Below are positions 9,205-16,834 of a DNA stretch of 64,000 nucleotides, in pieces. Below the pieces are notes generated by a model. That model worked only from the letters and a program-made list of their open reading frames with translations, had not been told where the DNA came from and ran no database searches. Position numbers and translations under genes: made by a program. The stretch's first letter is position 1; every line of letters begins with the position of its first letter. Source of the DNA: CAVOGJ01 sp963700865. Its GTDB lineage: Bacteria > Planctomycetota > Planctomycetia > Pirellulales > Pirellulaceae. The stretch lies in the NCBI GenBank assembly GCA_963700865.1, contig CAVOZC010000018.1, positions 124,001 to 188,000 on the forward strand. Reading direction: 5' to 3'.

Positions 9205-9504
9205 ATGAGCGAGCGGGCTTCACAGACCGTGACGATCGTCAATTCGCAGGGGATGCACGCCCGACCTGCGGATTTATTCGTGCGGACTGCCTCGAGATTC
9301 GACGCTTCCGTGCATGTGGTGAAGGACGGAGAGCGAGTGGATGGCAAGAGCATTCTGAGCATATTGACGTTAGTCGCGGAAAAAGGAACGAAATTAGCGA
9401 TCGAAGCTGAGGGTCCGGATGCCAGCGAAGCGATTCAGGCGTTGGTCAGGCTGGTGGAGCTCGGCTTTGACGAGATCGGGTCCGATGGCGTATCGCGGAA
9501 ATAG
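9205..9504 (+). CDS. ptsH: HPr phosphocarrier protein
   Basis: A 99-residue HPr. The catalytic His18 lies in NSQGMHARPADLF. Ser49, in GKSILSILTLVAEKGT, corresponds to regulatory Ser46 of Gram-positive HPr, with the same 31-residue spacing, so regulation by HPr kinase is possible although no hprK is in view. HPr receives phosphate from EI (the next gene) and passes it to EIIA (the previous gene). The start at ATG 9205 is set by family length. Confidence 0.93.
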   Translation: MSERASQTVTIVNSQGMHARPADLFVRTASRFDASVHVVKDGERVDGKSILSILTLVAEKGTKLAIEAEGPDASEAIQALVRLVELGFDEIGSDGVSRK

Positions 9505-9669
9505 CCGGCCAGCGAGCGACGGGGGCCTACGGCGCCCGCGGCAGGGGGCGGCGGCAGACCGAAAAGGAAGCATAGTACAGCCCTGCGGAATGAGACTTTC
9601 TTGAGAAGCGAACGAGTCGAAGACGATGGCCGCACCCGCGCCTCGTTTCGTGCAGGGAACGCCACAACC

Positions 9670-11511
9670 ATGCGAAAAATTCAAGGCATCGCCGTTTCAC
9701 CAGGCATCGCGATTGGTGCTGCGTTCATTATCGAAAATGAACGATTTCGCATCCCGTTTCGACGCATCTCGAGGGAGCAGTTTCCCAACGAAATGGCTCG
9801 CTTCGACCAAGCGCGGCAACTCGTGGCCGCGGAGATCGAGCAGCGTTGCGATACGGTCACGGCCGAACTCGGGCCGCAATATGGCGCGATCTTCATGGCT
9901 CACCTGCAGATGTTGGGCGATCCCCAGCTCCGCGAAGGCGTCAACCAATGCCTTGACCAGGAGCAATGCTCGATCGAATATGCGGTCAGTCGCACGCTGC
10001 GACGCTTCGCCCAGGTGTTTCGTCGTTCGACCAGCCACTACATGGCGGAGCGAGCCAACGATGTGTTTGACCTGGAAAAGCTGTTGCTTGCCGAGTTGCT
10101 GGGAAATCGCCGCGAAGAGCTGTCGCAACTCAGCAGCCCGATCGTGTTGCTCTCGCATGGCTTGACTCCCAGCGAAACCGCAAATCTGGACCGCCAGCAT
10201 GTCCTCGGATTCGTTACCGAAACAGGTGGCGCGGGAGGCCACGTGGCCATCGTGGCAGAAGCCCTCGAAATCCCGGCCGTCGTGGGCACCGGTGATTTCC
10301 TGACCGACGTGTCGGGAGGTGACACAGTGATCGTCGACGGCAACTCGGGTTGCGTAATTTTGCAGCCGGACGAGGCCACCCTGCGAAAGTACCGTGTCGA
10401 TGTGGCCGCCGATACCGAGAAGGCCGCCGAACTGGGGAGACTGCGGGAATTCGCATCCGAAACACGAGATGGCCGACCGATCACCCTCCTGGCGAACATC
10501 GAGTTTCCCTATGAGGCAGATCATTGTCTGGAACGCGGCGCTGAGGGAGTTGGCTTGTACCGCACCGAGTTTCTCTATCTGGGAACTACCGAGGAACCGT
10601 CCGAAGAAGACCAGTTCGCGGCCTACGAACAGGTCGCCCGGTCGATGGCCGGATTGCCCGTCGTGATTCGCACCCTCGATCTGGGGGCGGACAAGTTGGC
10701 CCGCACGCTGGAGATGCAAGAGGCTGAGCGGAACCCGTTTTTGGGACTCCGCAGCCTCCGCCTGTCGCTGAGATACCCCGAGATGTTTCGGCGGCAGTTG
10801 CGAGCCGTGCTTAGGGCCAGCGCCAACGGCAATCTGCGGATGATGTTTCCCTTGGTGAGTACGTTGGGCGAACTGGACGAAGCTCTGCGGATTCTCGCGA
10901 CTGTCAAAGAGGAACTGCGCCAGACCGAAGTTCCGTTTGATGACGAAATGCCGATCGGCATCATGGTCGAGGTGCCCGCCACCGTGCTCATGCTCGATCG
11001 TTTCCTGGACAAGGTCGACTTTATCAGTATCGGCACCAACGATCTGGTGCAATATACGCTGGCCGTTGACCGCAGCAACAAAGAAGTTGCGGCCCTTTAT
11101 TCGAATGGCGATCCGGCGGTTTTGCGACTGATTCAGATGGCGTTGCAGACTGCGGAAAAGAAAGGTACGCCGGTTTCGTTGTGCGGACAGATAGGCGCGG
11201 ACCCCAAATACGTGCCGCTGCTGATCGGGTTGGGAGTGCAAACGCTCAGTGTTCCTCCCATGGCCATTCCAGAGATCAAGCGTGTTTGCCGCAGTGTGAC
11301 GTACGACCATTGTAAGTGGCTCGCCGACCAGGTGATGCAATTCGATTCGGCGGCCGAAGTCAGGGATTTTCTGCAGCACGAGTTGCTGCGCGCGGAAACC
11401 GCCGCTTGCTCGCCTCTCGACGCGAGCATCTGCAATTCGACCAACCACCGTGAGGCGACTCATGAGGCACCCGCCTCCAGCGCCTCGGAAATAACCACCA
11501 GGACCAGGTGA
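9670..11511 (+). CDS. ptsI: PTS enzyme I (PEP-protein phosphotransferase)
   Basis: A 613-residue enzyme I of slightly more than usual length. The start at ATG 9670 gives MRKIQGIAVSPGIAIG, the standard N-terminus; a TTG at 9601 would add 23 atypical residues. Domains: HPr-binding helical domain (about 30-145), phosphohistidine domain with His191 in ETGGAGGHVAIVAEAL, and C-terminal PEP-binding TIM barrel with GVGLYRTEFLYLG, IRTLDLGADK, NPFLGLRSLRLSL, GIMVEVPATVLM, FISIGTNDLVQYTLA and SLCGQIGAD. The usual G-G-x-T-S-H around the histidine is G-G-A-G-G-H here. It transfers phosphate from PEP to HPr. Its presence without sugar permeases supports a regulatory PTS. Confidence 0.94.
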   Translation: MRKIQGIAVSPGIAIGAAFIIENERFRIPFRRISREQFPNEMARFDQARQLVAAEIEQRCDTVTAELGPQYGAIFMAHLQMLGDPQLREGVNQCLDQEQCSIEYAVSRTLRRFAQVFRRSTSHYMAERANDVFDLEKLLLAELLGNRREELSQLSSPIVLLSHGLTPSETANLDRQHVLGFVTETGGAGGHVAIVAEALEIPAVVGTGDFLTDVSGGDTVIVDGNSGCVILQPDEATLRKYRVDVAADTEKAAELGRLREFASETRDGRPITLLANIEFPYEADHCLERGAEGVGLYRTEFLYLGTTEEPSEEDQFAAYEQVARSMAGLPVVIRTLDLGADKLARTLEMQEAERNPFLGLRSLRLSLRYPEMFRRQLRAVLRASANGNLRMMFPLVSTLGELDEALRILATVKEELRQTEVPFDDEMPIGIMVEVPATVLMLDRFLDKVDFISIGTNDLVQYTLAVDRSNKEVAALYSNGDPAVLRLIQMALQTAEKKGTPVSLCGQIGADPKYVPLLIGLGVQTLSVPPMAIPEIKRVCRSVTYDHCKWLADQVMQFDSAAEVRDFLQHELLRAETAACSPLDASICNSTNHREATHEAPASSASEITTRTR

Positions 11512-11990
11512 TACGACATCCTGTACGTATCCCCATTTGTAAGGAAGGAGATCTGCGACAAATAGGTTACCGTGACCCCGCACGCGTCAGGGAACGCAAT
11601 TTCCGCCGCGGCGGGGCTCCATTGAGACCGACTGAAGGATTTCATCCGAACACACGATTTCGTTTTCCACTCGCCTGAGCCGTCGGAATCAACGCTCCAG
11701 CGACAGGCGACTCGCCAGCCGAGACGAGTGCGAGTCGCCGTAGGCGCCGTCAGGGACATTTCCCACGGCGGAAAGAAGCGGGTGGGCCGCGAGGTGCCTG
11801 ACGATCTTCGCGCGGAACTGAACTGGTATCCGGCCAGGTTCCGCGGGGGAATGCGCAGGAGACAAGCAGCGGAATCGTGCGAGGCGTGGGCCTCGCCGAG
11901 AGAAATCCTCACCGCTTTCGGGCCCGGGCCGCCCACGACAACGCGGCCCCCTGAACCGGTTTCACGTCGACCCGTCGCAAAAAATCATTC
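11512..11990. other. Intergenic region, nothing recognised
   Basis: About 480 bases between ptsI and the RNase gene. No conserved frame, hairpin with T run or repeat was found. RNase E/G genes often carry long 5' leaders used for autoregulation, which could account for part of it, but no specific structure was identified. Confidence 0.3.
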
Positions 11991-13736
11991 ATGAACCAGA
12001 CATCCGAATCCACACCCACCCCCACACCCACACCGTCCTCGCCTCCCTCATCCGCGCCCCGCCCGCGGACACGTCGCAGACGTCCGCCCGAAGGTCGATC
12101 CGAGGCGGCACCGGACAAGGCGGTGAAGAAACAGATGCTGATCAATGTCGCGCAAGCGGAGGAATGCCGCATCGCCATTGTCGAAGATGACCAGCTGGAA
12201 GAACTCTATATTGAGCGCGCCAGCCAGGACAACTATGTGGGAAACATCTATAAGGGCAAGATTGTCAACCTGGAGCCAAGCATTCAGGCCGCCTTCGTCG
12301 ATTTTGGCGTCGGCCGCAACGGTTTTCTCCACATCAGCGATGTCGAGCCACAGTATTTTCGCCAGGGAGGCTATGATCCCGACAAGCCGATCCCGTCACG
12401 GAATGGTAACGAGAATCGGCGGCGGGAAACCGAGGAAGAGGACGGCCCGAATGGTCGCCGACCGCGCCGCAAACCGCGCCCCGGGGACAGACCGCGCATC
12501 AAACCACCCATCCAGGAAATCTTCAAGCGGGGCGATGAAGTCCTGGTGCAGGTGATTAAGGAAGGCATCGGCAACAAAGGTCCCACCCTGTCGACCTATA
12601 TCAGCATCCCAGGCCGCTACCTGGTCCTGATGCCGGCTCTCGGTCGCGTCGGTGTCTCGCGGAAGATCGAAGACGAAGATGACCGCAAGCGGTTGAAACA
12701 AATCCTCTTGGAACTCAACCCTCCCAAGGGGCTGGGCTTTATCGTCCGCACGGCTGGCATGGAGCGGTCGAAACGCGAACTGGCGCGTGACCTGGCCTAC
12801 CTGTTGCGGCTGTGGAAAGTCATTGTCGCGCGAGTCAAGAAGCAAGGCTCGCCCGACGATATCTACGAAGAGAGCGACATGATCATCCGCACCATTCGCG
12901 ATATTTTCAGCGAAGATGTCGATGCCATTTATATTGATGAGCCAAACGCGTATGAACGGGCCCGCGAGTTTCTGCGATTTGTGATGCCCAAACTGGAAGA
13001 TCGCTTGCATCTTTATGAGGATCACGAACCTCTTTTCTACAAGTTTCAACTGGATGAAGAGATCAACCAGATCAACAAACGTACCGTGCCTCTGAAGAAT
13101 GGCGGGTCGATTGTGATCGATTCCACGGAAGCGCTCGTCGCCATCGACGTGAACACCGGCAGCTTCCGCACCGACGAATCGGCCGAAGAAACCGCCTACC
13201 AGTTGAACATGGCTGCCGCCCGTGAAATCGCGCGACAGCTGCGGTTACGGGACCTGGGCGGCGTCATCGTCAACGACTTTATTGATATGCGCAAGGAACG
13301 CAATCGGCGGAATGTGGAACGCTGCCTGCGTGACGCCGTCCAGCGCGATCGCGCCCGCACCAAGATTCTGCGGACCAGCCCCTTCGGGTTGATCGAAATG
13401 ACCCGACAGCGCATTCGCCCGAGTGTGAAGCGGAGCGTCTTCAAGGACTGCCCCTGCTGCGCCGGCCGAGCCGTCGTCAAGACAGCGGAGAGCATGTCGA
13501 TCGAGGTGATGCGGAATCTGATGCTGGCCCGGCAAAATCCACGCGTCGGCAAGGTCGTGATTCATGTGAACGACGAAGTGGCCGGCTATCTCAACAACCG
13601 GAAGCGGCGCGAACTGGCACAGATCGAGGAGAGCGGCAGCATGACCGTCCAGATCTTCGGCAGCGATACCGCTTTTCCGGAACACCTGAGCATGGAGTGC
13701 TTTACGGTCAGCGGAGACCCCGTCGTGCTCGGCTGA
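11991..13736 (+). CDS. rng: Ribonuclease G/E family endoribonuclease
   Basis: A 581-residue RNase E/G catalytic protein without the long C-terminal scaffold of RNase E. Residues 1-45 are a Thr/Pro then Arg-rich extension, so a later start such as MLINVAQAEECR is possible. The S1 domain (about 70-200) is interrupted by a charged insert of about 55 residues. The RNase H-like and DNase I-like parts contain the metal-binding aspartates in EALVAIDVNTGSF and GGVIVNDFIDM, and the zinc-link motif CPCC (normally CPxC). It cleaves single-stranded AU-rich RNA in rRNA and tRNA processing and mRNA decay. rplU follows, a common order. Confidence 0.93.
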   Translation: MNQTSESTPTPTPTPSSPPSSAPRPRTRRRRPPEGRSEAAPDKAVKKQMLINVAQAEECRIAIVEDDQLEELYIERASQDNYVGNIYKGKIVNLEPSIQAAFVDFGVGRNGFLHISDVEPQYFRQGGYDPDKPIPSRNGNENRRRETEEEDGPNGRRPRRKPRPGDRPRIKPPIQEIFKRGDEVLVQVIKEGIGNKGPTLSTYISIPGRYLVLMPALGRVGVSRKIEDEDDRKRLKQILLELNPPKGLGFIVRTAGMERSKRELARDLAYLLRLWKVIVARVKKQGSPDDIYEESDMIIRTIRDIFSEDVDAIYIDEPNAYERAREFLRFVMPKLEDRLHLYEDHEPLFYKFQLDEEINQINKRTVPLKNGGSIVIDSTEALVAIDVNTGSFRTDESAEETAYQLNMAAAREIARQLRLRDLGGVIVNDFIDMRKERNRRNVERCLRDAVQRDRARTKILRTSPFGLIEMTRQRIRPSVKRSVFKDCPCCAGRAVVKTAESMSIEVMRNLMLARQNPRVGKVVIHVNDEVAGYLNNRKRRELAQIEESGSMTVQIFGSDTAFPEHLSMECFTVSGDPVVLG

Positions 13737-13743
13737 TCGCCGG

Positions 13744-13765
13744 CCGTTTCCCGTGTGGGAAACGG
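13744..13765. other. Perfect hairpin between rng and rplU
   Basis: A 9-bp stem, CCGTTTCCC (13744-13752) and GGGAAACGG (13757-13765), with a GTGT loop, directly after the rng stop codon. No T run follows, so it is not a standard intrinsic terminator. It may mark the 3' end or be a processing site in an rng-rplU transcript. Confidence 0.5.
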
Positions 13766-13913
13766 GGCTGGGAAAGTTCCGCAGCCCGGGGTATATTGAG
13801 CGGTTCGCCGAAATCGGGTGCGGCGGCCGCTGGGCCGCGCGACCCAAACCGGCCGCGAGGCCCCCGGTCCCCGGCAGCAACCTTACGAAATCTGGCATGT
13901 GAGAGTGAGAGTC

Positions 13914-14225
13914 ATGTACGCGATTATTTCCGACAGCGGTCGTCAATTACGAGTCGAAGAAGGCCAGGAAATCGATGTCGATTATCGCGATGTCTCGGCC
14001 GGAGAGGCACTGACCTTTGATCGTGTCCTGGCCATCTCTAGTGATGCCGGGGTGACGATTGGCAAGCCCGATATTGCCGGCGCCAGTGTCACGGCCGAGG
14101 TTCTGGGGATTCGTATGGGTCCGAAGTTGGTAGTACAAAAGTTCCGCCGACGCAAGAATTCCCGACGCAAGACCGGACACCGCCAAATGTATACCACCGT
14201 CCGAGTCGCCAAGATCGCCACATAA
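13914..14225 (+). CDS. rplU: 50S ribosomal protein L21
   Basis: A 103-residue L21 starting at ATG 13914 (MYAIISDSGRQLRVEEGQ). The family pattern is clear: the GEALTFDRVLAI strand, GASVTAEVLG, and the basic VQKFRRRKNSRRKTGHRQMYT segment that contacts 23S rRNA. A frame open from 13818 would add nothing L21-like. Usually followed by rpmA (L27), but here a glycerophosphodiesterase gene follows at 28 bases, so the rplU-rpmA pair is broken in this lineage. Confidence 0.95.
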   Translation: MYAIISDSGRQLRVEEGQEIDVDYRDVSAGEALTFDRVLAISSDAGVTIGKPDIAGASVTAEVLGIRMGPKLVVQKFRRRKNSRRKTGHRQMYTTVRVAKIAT

Positions 14226-14252
14226 TCGCACGACCCAGCCGGTCGCAACCTT

Positions 14253-15014
14253 GTGAGTACCGCACGTGCAGATCGACTGATTGCGCACCGCGGTACGCCT
14301 CTCGCGCTCCCTGAAAATACGCTGGCTGGCGTCGAGTCCGCCGTCGCGTGCGGGGCCCGCTTTGTCGAAGTCGATATTCAGATTACGGCCGATAGGGTGC
14401 CCATCCTCTACCATGACGCCGACTGGCAACGTATTTCGGGAGCCCCAGGCCGCGTCGTCGACACACCGCTCGCGGATGCGCAAAGCTGGGGTGCTCCCGC
14501 CATCGATCGCTTTGGCAGCCAATTTCAGGGCACCCCCCTGACCACGCTGCACGCGCTGATGCAGGCCGCGACTCATTGGCCGCCACACGTCCGACTGTTT
14601 CTGGAAATCAAGTCCCAGAGCCTCCGGCATTTTGACGCCGACACCGCCCTCGGTTGGATCGCCCGGGCCGCCGGCTTCGATCGGCATGCCGATCGGATCG
14701 CCGCCGTCATCTCCTTCGACGACGAGGCCCTCGCCCAAGTGCGCGACCGCTGGCGGCTGCCGATCGGCTGGGTCTTGCCGGCATCGTGTCAGGCGATGCA
14801 GGAACGGGCCGCTCGTCTGGCGCCGGAATTTCTGTTTTGCCACGAGCAACGATTACCCGCGGCGCCGCGGGATGCCTGGCAGGGCCCCTGGCAGTGGGCC
14901 GTCTACCCGGTCAACGAACCAGCGGCGGCCGAACGCTTATTCGCCTCCGCCTGGGACCTGATCGAGACCGATGACCTCCGCCGCCTGCGACGGCACTTTC
15001 AAGAGAATCCGTAG
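14253..15014 (+). CDS. Glycerophosphodiester phosphodiesterase
   Basis: A 253-residue GDPD-family protein from GTG 14253. The TIM-barrel active site is intact: AHRG near residue 12, PENTLAG with its catalytic Glu, then VEVDIQ and ILYHD. LFLEIKSQS later provides the second acidic strand. No signal peptide, so the UgpQ-like cytoplasmic type is more likely than periplasmic GlpQ. It would hydrolyse glycerophosphodiesters from phospholipid turnover to glycerol-3-phosphate and an alcohol. The next gene is a GlpD-like dehydrogenase for that product, 42 bases downstream, which supports a two-gene degradation unit. Confidence 0.9.
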   Translation: MSTARADRLIAHRGTPLALPENTLAGVESAVACGARFVEVDIQITADRVPILYHDADWQRISGAPGRVVDTPLADAQSWGAPAIDRFGSQFQGTPLTTLHALMQAATHWPPHVRLFLEIKSQSLRHFDADTALGWIARAAGFDRHADRIAAVISFDDEALAQVRDRWRLPIGWVLPASCQAMQERAARLAPEFLFCHEQRLPAAPRDAWQGPWQWAVYPVNEPAAAERLFASAWDLIETDDLRRLRRHFQENP

Positions 15015-15056
15015 ACAGGCCCGCAGCCCATGTCTCTTACCGAAAGGAGTCCCCCA

Positions 15057-16235
15057 ATGCCCGCACCCGTCGGGTCATTCGACGTCGCCATCGTCGGCGG
15101 CGGCATCCACGGCGTGGGAGTCGCCCAGGCGGCCGCCGCGGCCGGCTACTCGGTCGTCCTGCTGGAACAAGCAGCGCTCGCACACGGGACTTCCAGCAAG
15201 TCCAGCAAGCTGATCCACGGTGGACTGCGGTATCTGGAATCGTTCGCCTGGCAACTCGTTCGTGAGAGTCTGCGAGAACGTGAACTCCTGCTCCGCTTGG
15301 CGCCCGGCCTGGTGACGCGGAAGCCCTTCTTTCTCCCCATCTACGAGGACACATATCGCAGTCCCCTCGCCATTCGCACCGGCCTCACACTCTACAGCCT
15401 GTTGGCCGGCATGCCTAAATCGACTCGCTTTCGTGCCCTTCCCCGCCACGAGTGGGGCAACCTCGATGGACTGCGCGTCGATCAACTGCGACATGTGTTC
15501 GAGTTCTCCGATGCCCAAACCGACGACCGCGCGTTGACCATCGCCGTCATGCAATCGGCCCAATCGCTGTCCGCACAACTGCTGTGCCCTGCGGAAGTCA
15601 TCAGCGCCCGCAAGACGAGCGATGGCTATCACATCGCTTTCGATTCCCCTGGGAATTCGTCATCACTCACCGCTCGCGTCCTGGTAAACGCCGCCGGGCC
15701 GTGGGCCAACCGACTCCTCGCCCGCGTAACACCCAGCCTGCCCGCCTTTCCCGTTGACCTCATTCAAGGGACGCACCTGGAACTTGCCGGCGACATGAAG
15801 CGGGGCTGTTATTACCTGGAGATGCCGGATCGACGGGCCGTCTTCGTCTTGCCCTGGAAGGGCCGCACCCTCGTCGGCACGACCGAAACCGAATACCAGG
15901 GCGATCCCGAAAGCGTCGCCCCGCTACCCGCGGAAGTGGAGTATCTGCTGGATGGCTACCAGCAGTTCTTCCCGGGCCGGGCTCTTCGCGTCCTTTCCTC
16001 CTGGGCCGGGCTCCGCGTCTTGCCAAGCGGAGACGGACGCGCCTTCTCCCGCTCGCGGGAAACGCAGTTGCCGGTGGATGATCCGGCCGATCCCCACCTG
16101 ATCTCGATCTTGGGGGGAAAACTGACCGGATATCGGGCCACTGCCTTGAAGGTCCTGGCCAAAGTGCACCAGTCGCTGCCTACGGTCCGCCGGCGCGCTC
16201 GGACCGACGAGCTGCCTCTCTCACGCGAGCCGTAA
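15057..16235 (+). CDS. glpD: FAD-dependent glycerol-3-phosphate dehydrogenase-like protein
   Basis: A 392-residue protein. The start at ATG 15057 is fixed by a GAAAGGAG site, against the in-frame ATG at 15030. The N-terminal FAD fold is VAIVGGGIHGVGVAQAAAAA; the GlpD signature KSSKLIHGGLRYLE and the later VNAAGPWANRLL and SILGGKLTGYR follow. It oxidises glycerol-3-phosphate to dihydroxyacetone phosphate and passes electrons to quinone at the membrane. At 392 residues it lacks the C-terminal helical domain of about 120 residues found in E. coli GlpD, so it is a short type or has lost that domain. Product coupling with the preceding phosphodiesterase is likely. Confidence 0.87.
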   Translation: MPAPVGSFDVAIVGGGIHGVGVAQAAAAAGYSVVLLEQAALAHGTSSKSSKLIHGGLRYLESFAWQLVRESLRERELLLRLAPGLVTRKPFFLPIYEDTYRSPLAIRTGLTLYSLLAGMPKSTRFRALPRHEWGNLDGLRVDQLRHVFEFSDAQTDDRALTIAVMQSAQSLSAQLLCPAEVISARKTSDGYHIAFDSPGNSSSLTARVLVNAAGPWANRLLARVTPSLPAFPVDLIQGTHLELAGDMKRGCYYLEMPDRRAVFVLPWKGRTLVGTTETEYQGDPESVAPLPAEVEYLLDGYQQFFPGRALRVLSSWAGLRVLPSGDGRAFSRSRETQLPVDDPADPHLISILGGKLTGYRATALKVLAKVHQSLPTVRRRARTDELPLSREP

Positions 16236-16734
16236 CCACATCCGCGCCCCGGGTCAGCCGTCCCCGCGGCACCCGCTGTTGGGGACAACGGCCCGAGCCA
16301 ACCCGGGCTTCCCTGCACAGAAATTTTTCGCGGCCTCCTCAGGCCTGTCTGGCGGCTGGCATTTTTCCCTAACACATTATTAACATTGGGGTTAAGTCCT
16401 GCCTGACGAGCCCGGCGGCGTGGGTCACCGCGCTGCACCTAACTCACTAACCCATTACTAAATAACGACTTAGCGATGACAAAAAGATAGTCATTGACGT
16501 CGCAGGGCTACTTCGTAAAATCGGTCCTCTGCCCCAAATGTTGTAGGCTCCGATGCCGAAGATACTATATATTGGGGTTAGAGTTCTTTTTTCCCCTACC
16601 GCGTAGACGGTCCCCAGTGCGCTGCATGCGCCTATTTTTTTGCATTTTTCACAATCGGACGCAGCGCTTTCTGTACAGAAGTACATGATTCGCACGAGGC
16701 GATTCTTCCCAAGGACGACCAACAGGAGGTTACT
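16236..16734. other. Intergenic regulatory region upstream of nrdJ
   Basis: About 500 bases, clearly more AT-rich than the surroundings from about 16370 on. It contains the tandem NrdR-like boxes at 16531-16577 and probably the nrdJ promoter. I looked for a cobalamin riboswitch, as the downstream enzyme is B12-dependent, but found no convincing B12 box. No gene recognised. Confidence 0.5.
16531..16577 (+). promoter_or_regulatory. Putative tandem NrdR boxes
   Basis: The box at 16562-16577 (ATACTATATATTGGGG) agrees at about 13 of 16 positions with the consensus acaCwAtATaTwGtgt. A weaker box at 16531-16546 (GCCCCAAATGTTGTAG) keeps the core C-x-A-x-A-T-x-T-t-G-t. Start-to-start distance is 31 bp, the three-helical-turn spacing typical of NrdR operators. 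NrdR represses ribonucleotide reductase genes when dATP is high, and nrdJ lies about 250 bases downstream. No nrdR gene is in the window. Confidence 0.65.
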
Positions 16735-16834
16735 GATGGCTACGGTGCAACGTCGGCAGCAAGCGAAAGCCAGTGCCACTCGCAAGAACGCGCTCTTCCA
16801 ATCGACCAGCGAAGCAGGGTGCTCCCATGAGTAA
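16735..16834 (+). CDS. Short leader peptide overlapping nrdJ
   Basis: A 32-residue frame (MATVQRRQQAKASATRKN onward) whose ATG is preceded by AACAGGAGGTTACTG, the best ribosome site in this part of the window. It ends at 16834, eight bases into nrdJ (ATG 16827), so ribosomes finishing it could reinitiate on nrdJ. The peptide is basic and has no known domain. It may be a translational-coupling leader, or the site could initiate an N-terminal nrdJ extension that is out of frame because of an indel. Confidence 0.45.

Noticed and set aside
9697..11583. 628-codon minus-strand frame opposite ptsI
   Set aside because: ptsI is complete and conserved on the plus strand; the antisense frame is a codon-bias artefact.
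16236..16826. Cobalamin riboswitch upstream of the B12-dependent reductase
   Set aside because: No B12-box-like sequence or adjacent long stem was recognised; the NrdR-like boxes are the better-supported element.
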